DNA of 19,153 nucleotides from Actinomycetota bacterium (GTDB taxonomy: Bacteria > Actinomycetota > Actinomycetes > Actinomycetales > Microbacteriaceae): the NCBI GenBank assembly GCA_027728145.1, contig JAQBZV010000004.1, positions 1 through 19,153 on the forward strand, read 5' to 3'. A program made the translations under genes and the position numbers. Under the pieces are notes generated by a model, which saw nothing but the letters and a program-made list of their open reading frames with translations, had not been told where the DNA came from and did no database searches. This document shows positions 7,983 to 16,258 of this stretch, one piece after another (position 1 is the first letter of the stretch; every line of letters begins with the position of its first letter).

Positions 7983-9131
7983 GTGCCAGCAGTCAACCTG
8001 GGATTACCCAAAGTCCCGGAAACCCTCAACCCCCGTCGCCCGACCCGACAGATCAAGGTCGGGAAAATCATGGTCGGGAGCGAACACCAAATCAGTGTGC
8101 AGTCGATGACGACCACGCAGACCACCGACATCAACGGAACCCTGCAACAGATTGCTGAGCTCACCGCCACGGGGTGTGACATCGTGCGTGTGGCCGTCCC
8201 CACGGGTGATGACGCGGAGGCCCTACCCATCATCGCCAAAAAGAGCCAGATTCCCGTCATCGCGGACATTCACTTCCAGCCCAAGTATGTGTTTCAAGCC
8301 ATTGATGCCGGGTGTGCTGCGGTTCGCGTGAACCCCGGAAACATCAAGAAGTTCGATGACCGGGTGGGAGAGATTGCGAAGGCCGCTAAGGATGCTGGAG
8401 TGAGTCTCCGCATCGGCGTTAACGCGGGATCGCTCGATCCTCGTCTGTTGGAGAAATACGGCAAGCCCACCGCGGAAGCTCTCGTGGAGAGCGCCGTGTG
8501 GGAAGCAAGCCTTTTTGAAGAGCACGATTTTCACGACTTCAAAATCTCGGTCAAGCACAACGACCCCATTGTCATGGTGAAGGCCTACCGCCAACTTGCT
8601 GAGCGGGGTGACTGGCCGCTGCACCTCGGAGTGACCGAGGCTGGTCCGGCTTTCCAGGGCACTATAAAGTCCTCCGTTGCTTTCGGGATTTTGCTGGCGG
8701 AGGGAATCGGGGACACCATCCGGGTGTCGCTCTCTGCTCCGCCCGCCGAAGAAGTCAAAGTGGGGCTCAAGATTCTGGAGTCTTTGAACCTGCGCGAGCG
8801 CAAGCTCGAGATTGTGTCGTGCCCGAGTTGTGGGCGGGCCCAAGTGGATGTTTACACACTTGCCGAGGACGTCACCAAGGGCCTCGAAGGTATGACGGTT
8901 CCGTTGCGCGTGGCAGTCATGGGATGCGTGGTGAATGGGCCCGGAGAAGCTCGAGAGGCTGACCTCGGTGTTGCCAGCGGTAACGGCAAGGGCCAAATCT
9001 TTGTCAAGGGTGAGGTCATCAAGACCGTCCCGGAGTCGGAGATTGTCCAGACCCTGATCGAGGAAGCCAACCGGCTTGCGGCGGAAATGCCCGATGCTCC
9101 CCAGGGCGCACCCGAGGTTGTCACCGCCTAA
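7983..9131 (+). CDS. ispG: 4-hydroxy-3-methylbut-2-en-1-yl diphosphate synthase (IspG/GcpE)
   Basis: IspG reductively converts MEcPP into HMBPP, the penultimate MEP step, with a [4Fe-4S] cluster. The 382-residue protein is the compact bacterial form: a TIM-barrel half ([61 protein letters not shown]) and a C-terminal ferredoxin-reductase-like half with the cluster cysteines Cys280 and Cys283 (CPSCGR) and Cys315 in [10 protein letters not shown]. Glu322, the non-cysteine cluster ligand of the family, is present in that last motif. The GTG start has an AAGGA-type Shine-Dalgarno upstream. It is separated from rseP by 103 nt holding two hairpins. It shares its pathway with dxr. Confidence 0.97.
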   Translation: MPAVNLGLPKVPETLNPRRPTRQIKVGKIMVGSEHQISVQSMTTTQTTDINGTLQQIAELTATGCDIVRVAVPTGDDAEALPIIAKKSQIPVIADIHFQPKYVFQAIDAGCAAVRVNPGNIKKFDDRVGEIAKAAKDAGVSLRIGVNAGSLDPRLLEKYGKPTAEALVESAVWEASLFEEHDFHDFKISVKHNDPIVMVKAYRQLAERGDWPLHLGVTEAGPAFQGTIKSSVAFGILLAEGIGDTIRVSLSAPPAEEVKVGLKILESLNLRERKLEIVSCPSCGRAQVDVYTLAEDVTKGLEGMTVPLRVAVMGCVVNGPGEAREADLGVASGNGKGQIFVKGEVIKTVPESEIVQTLIEEANRLAAEMPDAPQGAPEVVTA

Positions 9132-9138
9132 GCCCCGG

Positions 9139-9144
9139 TAGTCT
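9139..9144 (+). promoter_or_regulatory. -10 box (TAGTCT) for leaderless proS
   Basis: TAGTCT is followed by 6 nt and the proS GTG at 9151. The 19-nt gap after ispG has no Shine-Dalgarno sequence. The arrangement matches the boxes before rseP and the SDR gene. Confidence 0.6.
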
Positions 9145-9150
9145 GTTCGG

Positions 9151-10914
9151 GTGCCCACACTTCTCTCCCAGCTCTTTGTCCGAACACTTCGCGAGGACCC
9201 GAGCGATGGCGATGTTGCCAGCCACAAGTGGTTGGTGAGGGCGGGCTATATCCGCAAGCAGGCCCCCGGTATTTTCGCCTGGCTTCCGATGGGTTTGCGT
9301 GTTCGCCAAAAGGTTGAGCGCATCGTTCACGAGGAAATGCAGGCCGCGGGAGCCCAACACGTCCACTTTCCCGCGCTACTGCCCAAGGAGCCCTACGAGG
9401 CAACGGGGCGTTGGGACGAGTATGGGGATGGCATTTTCCGCCTCAAGGACCGCAAAGGGGCGGAGTATCTTCTGGCGCCAACCCACGAGGAAGTCTTTAC
9501 CCTGACGGTGAAAGATTTCTTCTCCAGTTACAAAGATCTGCCCCTGATGATCTACCAGATCCAGGACAAGTATCGCGATGAAGCCCGCCCACGTGCCGGT
9601 CTGCTGCGTGGCCGCGAGTTTTCGATGAAGGACGCCTACTCCTTTGATTACACCGATGAGGGTTTGGAGAAGTCGTATCAGGCTCAGCGGGACGCCTACG
9701 AGCGAATCTTTCAGCGCCTGGGGCTCGAGTATGTAATTGTGCAAGCCGATGCGGGAGCAATGGGCGGCTCTCGCAGCGAAGAGTTCCTGCACCCCACGGA
9801 CGTGGGGGAGGACACCTTCGTTCGCACCGATGGTGGTTATGCGGCAAACGTGGAGGCCTACCGAGTCACCCCACCGGCTCCGATTCCCTTTGATCAGGCT
9901 CCCGACCCCGTCGTGTTTGATTCTCCCGATACCCCGACGATTGACACCCTTGTGGCCTTGGCGAACGAGCGCCACCCGAAAGAGGACGGCGCTTGGGAGG
10001 CGGCTGACACTCTCAAGAACGTGGTGCTCAAGCTGACCCAGCCGGAGGGAGAGTCTGAGCTGGTGATTGTGGGGATTCCTGGTGATCGAGATGTGGACAT
10101 GAAGCGGGCCGAGGCGTTCTTTGGCCCCGCAATCGTGGAACAGGCCGAGGACGCTGACTTCCGCAAGCACACAGCGCTGGTCAAGGGATACATCGGCCCG
10201 TGGTCAGCCACCGGAGCCGTGTTGGGGGAGAAGTCCTCCAGTGGCATCAGATTCCTTGTCGATCCTCGAGTGGTGGAGGGAACCTCCTGGGTAACCGGAG
10301 CCAACGAGCACGAGAAGCATGTGTTCAATCTGGTGTGTGGTCGAGACTTCACTCCCGATGGTGTGGCCGACATTGCTTCTGTGCGCGAGGGGGATGAAGC
10401 TCCTGATGGGTCAGGTCCGCTGAAAGCTGCTCGCGGAATGGAAATCGGGCACGTGTTCCAACTCGGACGCAAATACGCCGAAGCTTTGGGGCTCCAGGTC
10501 CTGGATGAGAATGGCTCCCTCGTGACGGTCACCATGGGCTCCTACGGCATTGGGGTTACCCGCCTGGTTGCGGTGCTTGCCGAGGCCAATCACGACGACA
10601 AGGGTTTGATGTGGCCCGAGGCCGTGGCGCCTTTTGACGTTCACATTGTGGCGGCGGGCAAAGATCAGGTCGTGTTCGACGTTGCTGCTACTTTGTCGGC
10701 AACTCTGGAGGCCGCTGGGCACGACGTCTTATACGACGATCGACCCAAGTTGTCACCCGGTGTGAAGTTTGCTGATGCTGAAATTCTCGGGGTCCCGCGC
10801 ATCGTGATCGTGGGCCGCGGAGCCGCTGAAGGTATGGTCGAGTACTGGGATCGTCGCAGTGGTGAGCGCACCGAGATGCCCCTGGCAGACGTGCCGGGAG
10901 CACTCGCTCCCTAG
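9151..10914 (+). CDS. proS: Prolyl-tRNA synthetase, bacterial type with editing insertion
   Basis: ProRS charges tRNA-Pro with proline. The 587-residue length and architecture match the bacterial-type (ProS) enzyme: class II catalytic core with motif 1 around residues 55-75 (HVHFPALLP), motif 2 beginning near residue 141 ([21 protein letters not shown]), a YbaK-like editing insertion between motifs 2 and 3 (about 225-400, including VKGYIGPW and the GANEHEKH segment), motif 3 at 463-471 (GSYGIGVTR) and an anticodon-binding domain (about 490-587). The insertion clears mischarged Ala-tRNA-Pro in this family. The GTG start is supported by the N-terminal [16 protein letters not shown] sequence and by the -10 box 6 nt upstream. 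It stands alone between ispG and the nusA cluster. Confidence 0.97.
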   Translation: MPTLLSQLFVRTLREDPSDGDVASHKWLVRAGYIRKQAPGIFAWLPMGLRVRQKVERIVHEEMQAAGAQHVHFPALLPKEPYEATGRWDEYGDGIFRLKDRKGAEYLLAPTHEEVFTLTVKDFFSSYKDLPLMIYQIQDKYRDEARPRAGLLRGREFSMKDAYSFDYTDEGLEKSYQAQRDAYERIFQRLGLEYVIVQADAGAMGGSRSEEFLHPTDVGEDTFVRTDGGYAANVEAYRVTPPAPIPFDQAPDPVVFDSPDTPTIDTLVALANERHPKEDGAWEAADTLKNVVLKLTQPEGESELVIVGIPGDRDVDMKRAEAFFGPAIVEQAEDADFRKHTALVKGYIGPWSATGAVLGEKSSSGIRFLVDPRVVEGTSWVTGANEHEKHVFNLVCGRDFTPDGVADIASVREGDEAPDGSGPLKAARGMEIGHVFQLGRKYAEALGLQVLDENGSLVTVTMGSYGIGVTRLVAVLAEANHDDKGLMWPEAVAPFDVHIVAAGKDQVVFDVAATLSATLEAAGHDVLYDDRPKLSPGVKFADAEILGVPRIVIVGRGAAEGMVEYWDRRSGERTEMPLADVPGALAP

Positions 10915-10927
10915 GGTCGGGTAGCCC

Positions 10928-10958
10928 AAAAAGAGCCCCACTTGTACTCTGGTGGGGC
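10928..10958 (-). terminator. Intrinsic terminator reading on the minus strand
   Basis: GCCCCAC (10935-10941) and GTGGGGC (10952-10958) form a perfect 7-bp GC-rich stem with a 10-nt loop. Read on the minus strand the stem is followed by TCTTTTT (10934-10928), a textbook U-tract; on the plus strand no T-run follows. So by sequence it stops transcription entering proS in antisense direction rather than reading from proS into nusA. No minus-strand gene ends here. Some plus-strand pausing from the stem alone is still possible. Confidence 0.55.
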
Positions 10959-10961
10959 GGA

Positions 10962-10967
10962 TACGAT
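10962..10967 (+). promoter_or_regulatory. Candidate -10 box (TACGAT) for the nusA operon
   Basis: TACGAT is a good TANNNT match 36 nt before the nusA start; TACATT at 10967-10972 is an alternative. A TTGTAC in the loop of the preceding hairpin (10942-10947) could be the -35, but the spacer is 14 nt to the first box or 19 nt to the second, both off the ideal 17. A strong Shine-Dalgarno follows, so this operon would be led, unlike proS. Confidence 0.4.
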
Positions 10968-11003
10968 ACATTTCGCTCAGATAACCGAACAGGAGGGCCT
11001 CTC

Positions 11004-12011
11004 ATGGATATCGACCTGAGTGTGCTCAAGCTCATGGAGTCTGAGCGTGAAATCCCGTTTGACGAGCTTGTCGTGATCATCGAGCAAGCCATTTTGACCG
11101 CGTATGAGAAGCACACGGGGATTGCTGACTACCGTGGCCAACTCAGTGACCCCCATGCTCCTCGCGCCCGCGTGGAATTGGACCGCAAGAGTGGCCACGT
11201 CATCATTTTCATCCCCATCCTCAACGAGGAGGGCGAGAAAACCGGTGAAGAGGTCGACAGCCCCGAAGATTTTGGGCGGATCGCTGCCCACGCCGCAAAG
11301 CAGGTCATCAATCAGCGCCTGCGCGACATTGGTGATGACCGAATCCTTGGCGAATATCGCGGGAAAGATGGCGACATCGTGTCGGGAATCGTCCAACAGG
11401 GCCCAAACCCCCGGATGATTCACATCAACCTGGGTGAAGTGGAGGCAATTTTGCCACCGGAGGAGCAGGTGCCGGGCGAGACTTACGAGCACGGCTCCCG
11501 CTTGCGGGTGTATGTCACCAAAGTTGAGAAGGGCACGAAGGGCCCCTCGATCACCGTGAGTCGCACCCACCCGGGACTGGTCCGCAAGCTTTTCGCAATG
11601 GAGGTTCCCGAGATACACCAAGGGTTAGTCGATATTGCCTCCATCGCTCGCGAGGCCGGACACCGCACGAAAATCGCCGTGAAGGCACTGGAGCCCGGCA
11701 TTAACGCCAAGGGTGCCTGCATCGGGGAGCTCGGCCAGCGGGTTCGTGCGGTTCAGGCAGAGTTGGGGGAGGAGAAGATCGACATCGTCGATTTCTCGGA
11801 GGATCTCGCCCAGTTTGTGGCTAACGCTCTCTCCCCGGCTAAAGTCACGAGCGCCTTCATGCTGGACGAGGCGGCGAAGCAGGTTCGGGCGTTAGTTCCG
11901 GACTATCAACTCTCGCTTGCCATTGGCAAAGAGGGCCAAAATGCCCGGCTTGCGGCCAAATTGACGGGCGCAAAGATCGACATTCAGCCCGATTCCGTGA
12001 TGGATTCTTAG
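11004..12011 (+). CDS. nusA: Transcription termination/antitermination factor NusA
   Basis: NusA binds RNA polymerase and nascent RNA and modulates pausing, termination and rRNA antitermination. The 335-residue chain has the N-terminal polymerase-binding domain (about 1-120), an S1 domain (about 125-195, GDIVSGIVQQ), KH1 (about 215-265, with GACIGELGQRVRAV) and KH2 (about 270-330, with LAIGKEGQNARLAAKLTG). It ends right after KH2, without the C-terminal acidic repeats of E. coli NusA, as is usual for actinobacteria. The ATG follows AGGAGGG (10991-10997) with 6 nt spacing. The rimP gene that usually precedes nusA is not here; proS is the direct upstream neighbour. ylxR follows after 47 nt. Confidence 0.97.
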   Translation: MDIDLSVLKLMESEREIPFDELVVIIEQAILTAYEKHTGIADYRGQLSDPHAPRARVELDRKSGHVIIFIPILNEEGEKTGEEVDSPEDFGRIAAHAAKQVINQRLRDIGDDRILGEYRGKDGDIVSGIVQQGPNPRMIHINLGEVEAILPPEEQVPGETYEHGSRLRVYVTKVEKGTKGPSITVSRTHPGLVRKLFAMEVPEIHQGLVDIASIAREAGHRTKIAVKALEPGINAKGACIGELGQRVRAVQAELGEEKIDIVDFSEDLAQFVANALSPAKVTSAFMLDEAAKQVRALVPDYQLSLAIGKEGQNARLAAKLTGAKIDIQPDSVMDS

Positions 12012-12058
12012 CCACCAAGCACGCCCGAGGCGTGCCGAAGGCGATGGAGGGGACTACA

Positions 12059-12334
12059 ATGGGAGTTTCCAGGCGTTGCCTGGGTTGTCACGAGTCAGAC
12101 AGCACAGAAAATCTTCTGCGGTGTGTGGCACGAGACGGCCAGGTGGTCGTGGATGAGAAAGAAAGAGAACCCGGACGTGGTGCGTGGGTGCACCGCAATC
12201 AGGAATGTCTCTCTCGCTCTCTTCAACGGCGGGCATGGAGCAGAGCTCTGAAAACCGGGGCTTCGCTAGAGTGCTCCGCATTGGATAACCTCAGTAGGTC
12301 ACCCGACCTCGCTAAGACAAGGCTGAATGGCTAA
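12059..12334 (+). CDS. ylxR: YlxR-family (DUF448) RNA-binding protein
   Basis: The 91-residue product has the YlxR pattern: a Cys-x-x-Cys near the start (SRRCLGCHE), a middle strand ending in EREPGRGAWVH, and NQECLSRSLQRRAWSRAL, corresponding to the family's GRGAY...CL..A.....R segment. YlxR proteins are small nucleic-acid-binding proteins of the nusA-infB operon; reported roles include RNase P modulation and transcription control, and the role here is unproven. I chose the ATG at 12059 because GGAGGGG (12046-12052) lies 6 nt before it and because the family begins close to the CxxC; earlier in-frame GTG (12032) and ATG (12044) lie upstream of or overlap that Shine-Dalgarno. The tail after residue 70 is polar and poorly conserved-looking. 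Confidence 0.88.
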   Translation: MGVSRRCLGCHESDSTENLLRCVARDGQVVVDEKEREPGRGAWVHRNQECLSRSLQRRAWSRALKTGASLECSALDNLSRSPDLAKTRLNG

Positions 12335-12350
12335 TGGAATCCTCATGAGT

Positions 12351-12365
12351 GGCTCGAAATGAGCC
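12351..12365 (+). other. Small hairpin between ylxR and infB
   Basis: GGCTC (12351-12355) pairs with GAGCC (12361-12365) around a GAAAT loop. It directly follows a CTCATGAG palindrome (12342-12349). A short T-containing stretch (TCGTTTGT) follows, too weak for a confident terminator. Confidence 0.3.
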
Positions 12366-12387
12366 TCGTTTGTAGGTAAAGGCGCGC

Positions 12388-12411
12388 CCTGGCTGGGTGT
12401 GCCCAGACAGG
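12388..12411 (+). promoter_or_regulatory. Hairpin overlapping the infB Shine-Dalgarno
   Basis: CCTG (12388-12391) with CAGG (12408-12411), one G/A mismatch, then CTGGG (12393-12397) with CCCAG (12402-12406) around a TGTG loop form a 9-bp imperfect hairpin. Its 3' arm includes the first bases of the infB ribosome binding site AGGAG (12409-12413). Folding would partly hide the site, which suggests control of IF2 synthesis at translation or coupling to ribosomes leaving ylxR. This is inference from sequence only. Confidence 0.4.
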
Positions 12412-12417
12412 AGAATT

Positions 12418-15024
12418 GTGGCTGCAAAAGCACGCGTGCACGAAATAGCCGCGGAATTGGGTATCGACTCAAAACGCACCTTGGAGAAGCTGAAGGAAAT
12501 CGGCGAGTTCGTCAAGGGTCCTTCATCGACGATTGAACCTCCTGTGGTTCGTAAGCTCAAAGCAGCATTCGCCGAAGAGGGCGTTGTCCCCGTCGAGGTC
12601 GAGAAAAAGCCAGAACCCAAGCCCGCCGCCAAGCCAGCGCCGGCACCCGCTCCCGAAGCTGCCCCCGAGGTCGCTCCCGAGCCTTCGGCCCCTCCCGTCG
12701 AAAAACCAGCGTCTGAAGCTCCCCCCGCCGCTAAGGCTGGGGCGCCAGGCATTCCTCGACCAGGAAACAACCCTTTTGCCTCGAGTCAGGGCATGTCTCG
12801 TCCCGGCATTCCACGCCCGGGAAACAATCCCTTCGCTTCTGCCCAGGGAATGGGTCGTCCCACTCCCGGTCGCCCCGGTCAGGGCGCTACACCCCAACGC
12901 CCCCTCGATCGTGAAGGCGGCGCACGGGCTCCTTTCCAAGCACGTCAGGGCGCACCCGGTGGACGTCCAGGCGGTCCCGGTTTCGCTGGTCCCGGCGGTG
13001 CACCAGGAGGTGGACCCGGTGGCGGTCGTCCCGGTGGTGGTCGTCCGGGAGCCGGAGGACGCGGCAGGGGACCCGGAGGGGGAACCGCGGGAGCCTTTGG
13101 TCGCGGGGGTGGCAAGAGTAAATCGCGCAAATCCAAGAGGACGAAGCGTCAAGAGTTTGAAATGCGGGAGGCGCCGAGCTTAGGCGGTGTCACCATCCCC
13201 CGTGGGGATGGGTCCACCGTTATTCGTCTGCGCCAGGGCGCATCGATGAGCGATTTTGCCGACAAGATTGAAAACTTGACGGGTTTCCCGGTTCCTCCGG
13301 GAAACCTGGTGACCGTCCTCTTCCAGTTGGGCGAAATGGCCACCGCCACCGAGTCCCTCGACGCTGCAACATTTGAGGTGTTGGGTGTTGAGCTTGGCTA
13401 CAAAGTGCAGATTGTCTCCCCAGAGGATGAAGATAAGGAGCTTCTCGAGAGCTTCGATATTGACCTCGACGAGGAAGAGAACGACGAGGACTTGGTCATC
13501 CGTCCTCCCGTGGTGACCGTTATGGGTCACGTCGATCACGGTAAGACAAAACTGCTGGACGCTATTCGAAGTGCCAACGTGGTAGCTGGTGAGGCGGGTG
13601 GAATCACCCAGCACATCGGCGCCTACCAGGTGTGGACGGAGCACGAGGGTATCGAGCGCGCCATTACCTTCATCGATACACCCGGTCACGAGGCGTTCAC
13701 CGCTATGCGTGCTCGTGGAGCCCAGGTCACCGATATCGCGATTCTGGTGGTGGCTGCGGATGACGGCATCATGCCGCAAACGATTGAGGCGTTGAACCAC
13801 GCGCAGGCTGCCGGAGTGCCCATTGTGGTCGCCATCAACAAGATGGATGCCCCCGGTGCGAAAGCGGACAAAGTTCTGCAGCAGCTCACCGAGTTTGGTC
13901 TCGTCGCTGAGGAATACGGCGGAGACACTCAGGCCGTGAAGGTTTCGGCGCTGAAGGGTGAGGGAATCACGGAGTTGCTGGATGCGGTGTTGCTCACCGC
14001 GGATGCCGGTCTTGACCTTCGGGCCAACCCGCACCGCACGGTGCGCGGTGTCGCCATCGAAGCCCGCCTGGACAAGGGTCGTGGAGCGGTGGCCACCGTG
14101 TTGGTCCAGTCAGGAACTCTCCGTGTGGGTGAGGCCATCGTGGCCGGAACCGCGTATGGACGGGTGCGAGCCATGATCGATGAGAATGGTGAATCGGTGG
14201 ACGAGGCATACCCCTCGAGGCCTGTTGCCGTCCAGGGTCTCTCCAGCGTTCCTCGAGCCGGCGACAGCTTCATCGTCACCGACGATGACCGCACTGCTCG
14301 CCAGATTGCGGAAAAGCGTGAAGCGGCAGAGCGTAATGCCCTGCTCGCGAAGGCTCGGAAGCGCATCAGCCTTGAGGACTTCACTAAGGCTCTGGAGGAC
14401 GGCAAGATCGAGTCGCTCAACCTGATTCTGAAGGGTGACGTGTCCGGTGCAGTTGAGGCGCTGGAAGAGTCGCTGCTGAAAATCGAGGTAGATGACACGG
14501 TTCAGTTGCGCATCATCCACCGAGGTGTGGGTGCAATCACCGAGAGCGATGTCAACCTGGCCACCATCGACAACGCAATCATCGTGGGATTCAACGTCCG
14601 GCCCGACTCGAAGGCGCGCGAGCGTGCCCAGCGAGAAGGCGTGGACGTTCGCTTCTACTCCGTCATCTACAACGCTCTGGAAGAAATTGAGGGCTCCCTG
14701 AAGGGAATGCTCAAGCCCGAGTTTGAAGAGGTTCAATCCGGTGTTGCCGAGGTTCGCGAAGTCTTCAAGTCTTCCAAGGCGGGAACCATCGCGGGATGCA
14801 TCGTGCGCTCAGGAACCATCACCCGAAACGCGAAGGCCCGTGTTATTCGCGACGGTGTGGTTCTCGCGGACAACCTCACCATCGATTCCCTGCGCCGGTT
14901 CAAGGACGACGTCACCGAGGTCAAGACTGACTTCGAGTGCGGTATCGGCTTGGGCAAGCTCAAGGACATTCAGATTGGTGACGAGATCGAAACCATCGAG
15001 ATGAAAGAGAAGGTGCGTGTCTAA
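12418..15024 (+). CDS. infB: Translation initiation factor IF-2
   Basis: IF2 is the GTPase that brings fMet-tRNA to the 30S subunit and promotes 50S joining. The 868-residue protein begins with the IF2N helix-rich domain ([24 protein letters not shown], residues 2-50), then a Pro/Ala/Lys/Glu linker (60-110), a tandem [10 protein letters not shown] repeat (111-148), a Gly/Arg/Pro-rich stretch (about 170-240), a second IF2N-like domain (about 255-340), the G domain with GHVDHGKT (370-377), DTPGH (420-424) and NKMD (474-477), and C-terminal domains II, III and C2. The GTG at 12418 is chosen because AGGAG lies 4 nt before it and the family starts with AAKxRVHE; a longer reading from 12397 would contain the Shine-Dalgarno. 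The last 8 nt overlap rbfA. Confidence 0.97.
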   Translation: MAAKARVHEIAAELGIDSKRTLEKLKEIGEFVKGPSSTIEPPVVRKLKAAFAEEGVVPVEVEKKPEPKPAAKPAPAPAPEAAPEVAPEPSAPPVEKPASEAPPAAKAGAPGIPRPGNNPFASSQGMSRPGIPRPGNNPFASAQGMGRPTPGRPGQGATPQRPLDREGGARAPFQARQGAPGGRPGGPGFAGPGGAPGGGPGGGRPGGGRPGAGGRGRGPGGGTAGAFGRGGGKSKSRKSKRTKRQEFEMREAPSLGGVTIPRGDGSTVIRLRQGASMSDFADKIENLTGFPVPPGNLVTVLFQLGEMATATESLDAATFEVLGVELGYKVQIVSPEDEDKELLESFDIDLDEEENDEDLVIRPPVVTVMGHVDHGKTKLLDAIRSANVVAGEAGGITQHIGAYQVWTEHEGIERAITFIDTPGHEAFTAMRARGAQVTDIAILVVAADDGIMPQTIEALNHAQAAGVPIVVAINKMDAPGAKADKVLQQLTEFGLVAEEYGGDTQAVKVSALKGEGITELLDAVLLTADAGLDLRANPHRTVRGVAIEARLDKGRGAVATVLVQSGTLRVGEAIVAGTAYGRVRAMIDENGESVDEAYPSRPVAVQGLSSVPRAGDSFIVTDDDRTARQIAEKREAAERNALLAKARKRISLEDFTKALEDGKIESLNLILKGDVSGAVEALEESLLKIEVDDTVQLRIIHRGVGAITESDVNLATIDNAIIVGFNVRPDSKARERAQREGVDVRFYSVIYNALEEIEGSLKGMLKPEFEEVQSGVAEVREVFKSSKAGTIAGCIVRSGTITRNAKARVIRDGVVLADNLTIDSLRRFKDDVTEVKTDFECGIGLGKLKDIQIGDEIETIEMKEKVRV
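12748..12861 (+). repeat. Two-copy 57-bp in-frame tandem repeat in infB
   Basis: Two adjacent 19-codon units encode [16 protein letters not shown] and [16 protein letters not shown], each closed by three more residues (SRP, GRP). Seventeen of nineteen residues are identical, yet nine of the identical codons differ at the third base. The repeat is thus old and kept at protein level rather than a recent slip. Similar RPGNNPF motifs occur in the IF2 N-terminal region of other actinobacteria. Confidence 0.85.
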
Positions 15025-15451
15025 CAACTCGCCTCGGGCCAGAAAGATGGCCGACTTGATTCGCCAGATTCTGGCAGAGCGCCTCCAAAAGGGGTTGCGC
15101 GACCCTCGAATGGGGTATGTGACCATCACGGATGTTCACGTGACGGGGGACCTCCAGCACGCCAGTGTTTTTTACACAGTGCTGGGGGACGAGAAAGAGC
15201 GTGCTGACACGCACACCGCACTGTCGGCCGCCACCGGGATGCTTCGCACTGAGGTGGGAAAAAACATCACGGCCAGGTTGACGCCATCTCTGGAGTTTGT
15301 GCCGGATGGCATTCCAGAAAACGCGGCGGCCATTGAGAGCCTTCTCCAGGAGGCTCGGGAACGCGACGCCGAGATAGAGCGTCAAAAGGGGACCGCGCAA
15401 TACGCTGGTGATGAGGACCCCTACAAAGTCCCCAAGTCGGACCAGCAGTAG
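15017..15451 (+). CDS. rbfA: Ribosome-binding factor A (30S maturation)
   Basis: RbfA is a single type-II KH-domain protein that binds the 30S subunit near helix 1 of 16S rRNA during late maturation and is released before initiation. The 144-residue product has the family N-terminus ([34 protein letters not shown]), the beta-alpha-beta core ([15 protein letters not shown]), the helix ending [18 protein letters not shown] and the [13 protein letters not shown] segment, then an acidic/polar tail of about 30 residues. The GTG start overlaps the infB stop as GTGTCTAA, an 8-nt overlap, with a GAGAAGG just upstream, so translation is probably coupled to IF2. The usual follower truB is absent. Confidence 0.95.
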   Translation: MSNNSPRARKMADLIRQILAERLQKGLRDPRMGYVTITDVHVTGDLQHASVFYTVLGDEKERADTHTALSAATGMLRTEVGKNITARLTPSLEFVPDGIPENAAAIESLLQEARERDAEIERQKGTAQYAGDEDPYKVPKSDQQ

Positions 15452-15472
15452 CAAGAGGCTAAGGAGCACCGC

Positions 15473-16252
15473 ATGTCCATGGAGCGCGACGATCCTCGTC
15501 AGTACCACATTGCTCTCGCCGAGGGCGATGTGGGACGCTATGTTTTCTTGCCCGGTGATCCTGGCCGATGTGAACTGATTGCGTCATATTTTGATGACCC
15601 GGTGAAGGTTGCCTCCCACCGTGAGTACGAGACCTGGTCTGGCTATCTCGAGGGCGAAAAAGTCTCAGTGACCTCGACCGGTATTGGTGGCCCCTCGGCC
15701 GCTATCGCGATGGAGGAGTTAGTCGCCATCGGGTCGGACACTTTTGTTCGGGTGGGGACGTCGGGGTCGATGCAGGACCACATCAAGCCCGGCGATATTG
15801 CTGTTGTGTCAGCGGCGATCCGTGATGAAGGCACCAGCGTCCACTATCTGCCTATTGAGTTCCCCGCCGTTGCCGATGTGGACCTCACGGGGGCGCTGAC
15901 ACAGGCAGCCCGAGGTATGGGCGCAACGGTTCACGTAGGGGTTTCGCAATCCAAAGATTCCTTCTATGGTCAACACTCACCCCAGCGAATGCCCGTTGCG
16001 GGCCGCTTGGCAGAGCGCTGGAGCGCATGGATGGGAGGCGGAGCAATCTGCTCCGAGATGGAAGCAGCTCCGCTCTATATCGTCGCTTCTGTGTTGGGTG
16101 TCCGGGCAAGCGGAATCATGATGGTGATGGGGCACCCGGACCAGTCCCCGATGAGTCCCGAGGAGTGGGACGCTTCCAAAGTTGAGAACCTTCTCCCCGT
16201 CGCGATTGAAGGTATGCGGGAGATAATCCGCAGAGATAAGGCCGCTCTCTAG
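15473..16252 (+). CDS. udp: Uridine phosphorylase-like nucleoside phosphorylase
   Basis: The enzyme family cleaves nucleosides with phosphate to free base and (deoxy)ribose 1-phosphate in pyrimidine salvage. The 259-residue NP-I fold has the phosphate loop GDPGR (residues 28-32), SHREYETWSGYLEG, the STGIGGPSAAIAMEEL segment, RVGTSGSMQ and the ribose-binding SEMEAAPL (Glu195-Met196-Glu197). SHRE(Y/F)xTW, HYLPIEFPAVAD and SKDSFY favour uridine phosphorylase over purine phosphorylase DeoD, though substrate cannot be proven from sequence. The ATG follows AAGGAG (15461-15466) with 6 nt spacing; an in-frame ATG two codons later is an alternative. It lies 21 nt after rbfA and may share its transcript. 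Its stop overlaps that of the convergent mutY. Confidence 0.9.
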   Translation: MSMERDDPRQYHIALAEGDVGRYVFLPGDPGRCELIASYFDDPVKVASHREYETWSGYLEGEKVSVTSTGIGGPSAAIAMEELVAIGSDTFVRVGTSGSMQDHIKPGDIAVVSAAIRDEGTSVHYLPIEFPAVADVDLTGALTQAARGMGATVHVGVSQSKDSFYGQHSPQRMPVAGRLAERWSAWMGGGAICSEMEAAPLYIVASVLGVRASGIMMVMGHPDQSPMSPEEWDASKVENLLPVAIEGMREIIRRDKAAL

Positions 16253-16258
16253 AGAGCG
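16243..16258. terminator. 16-bp perfect palindrome over the convergent udp/mutY stop codons
   Basis: CGCTCTCTAGAGAGCG is a perfect palindrome. Its central CTAG holds the TAG stop of udp on the plus strand (16250-16252) and the TAG stop of mutY on the minus strand (16251-16249), so the coding regions overlap by 4 bp. As RNA it gives a 6-bp stem with a CUAG tetraloop on both strands. Neither side has a T-run, so a bidirectional terminator is possible but not typical. Confidence 0.45.

Noticed and set aside
12032..12058. Upstream GTG and ATG starts for ylxR
   Set aside because: The GGAGGGG at 12046-12052 points to ATG 12059, and YlxR proteins start close to the CxxC motif.
12055..12060. TACAAT as a -10 box for a leaderless ylxR or infB promoter
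   Set aside because: It overlaps the ylxR ATG itself, no start codon lies 6-7 nt downstream, and there is a good Shine-Dalgarno, so it is probably chance.
12397..12417. Upstream GTG giving a 7-residue longer IF2
   Set aside because: The extension would lie on the hairpin and contain the Shine-Dalgarno; the family begins with AAKxRVHE and AGGAG precedes the GTG at 12418.
12600..13130. GC-rich repetitive DNA that might be a CRISPR-like or simple repeat locus
   Set aside because: It is in-frame coding sequence of the Pro/Ala and Gly/Arg-rich IF2 linker; no regular repeat-spacer pattern exists.
15473..16252. Assignment as purine nucleoside phosphorylase DeoD
   Set aside because: SHREYETW, the EFPAVAD segment and the SKDSFY motif match uridine phosphorylase better, though substrate is not proven.
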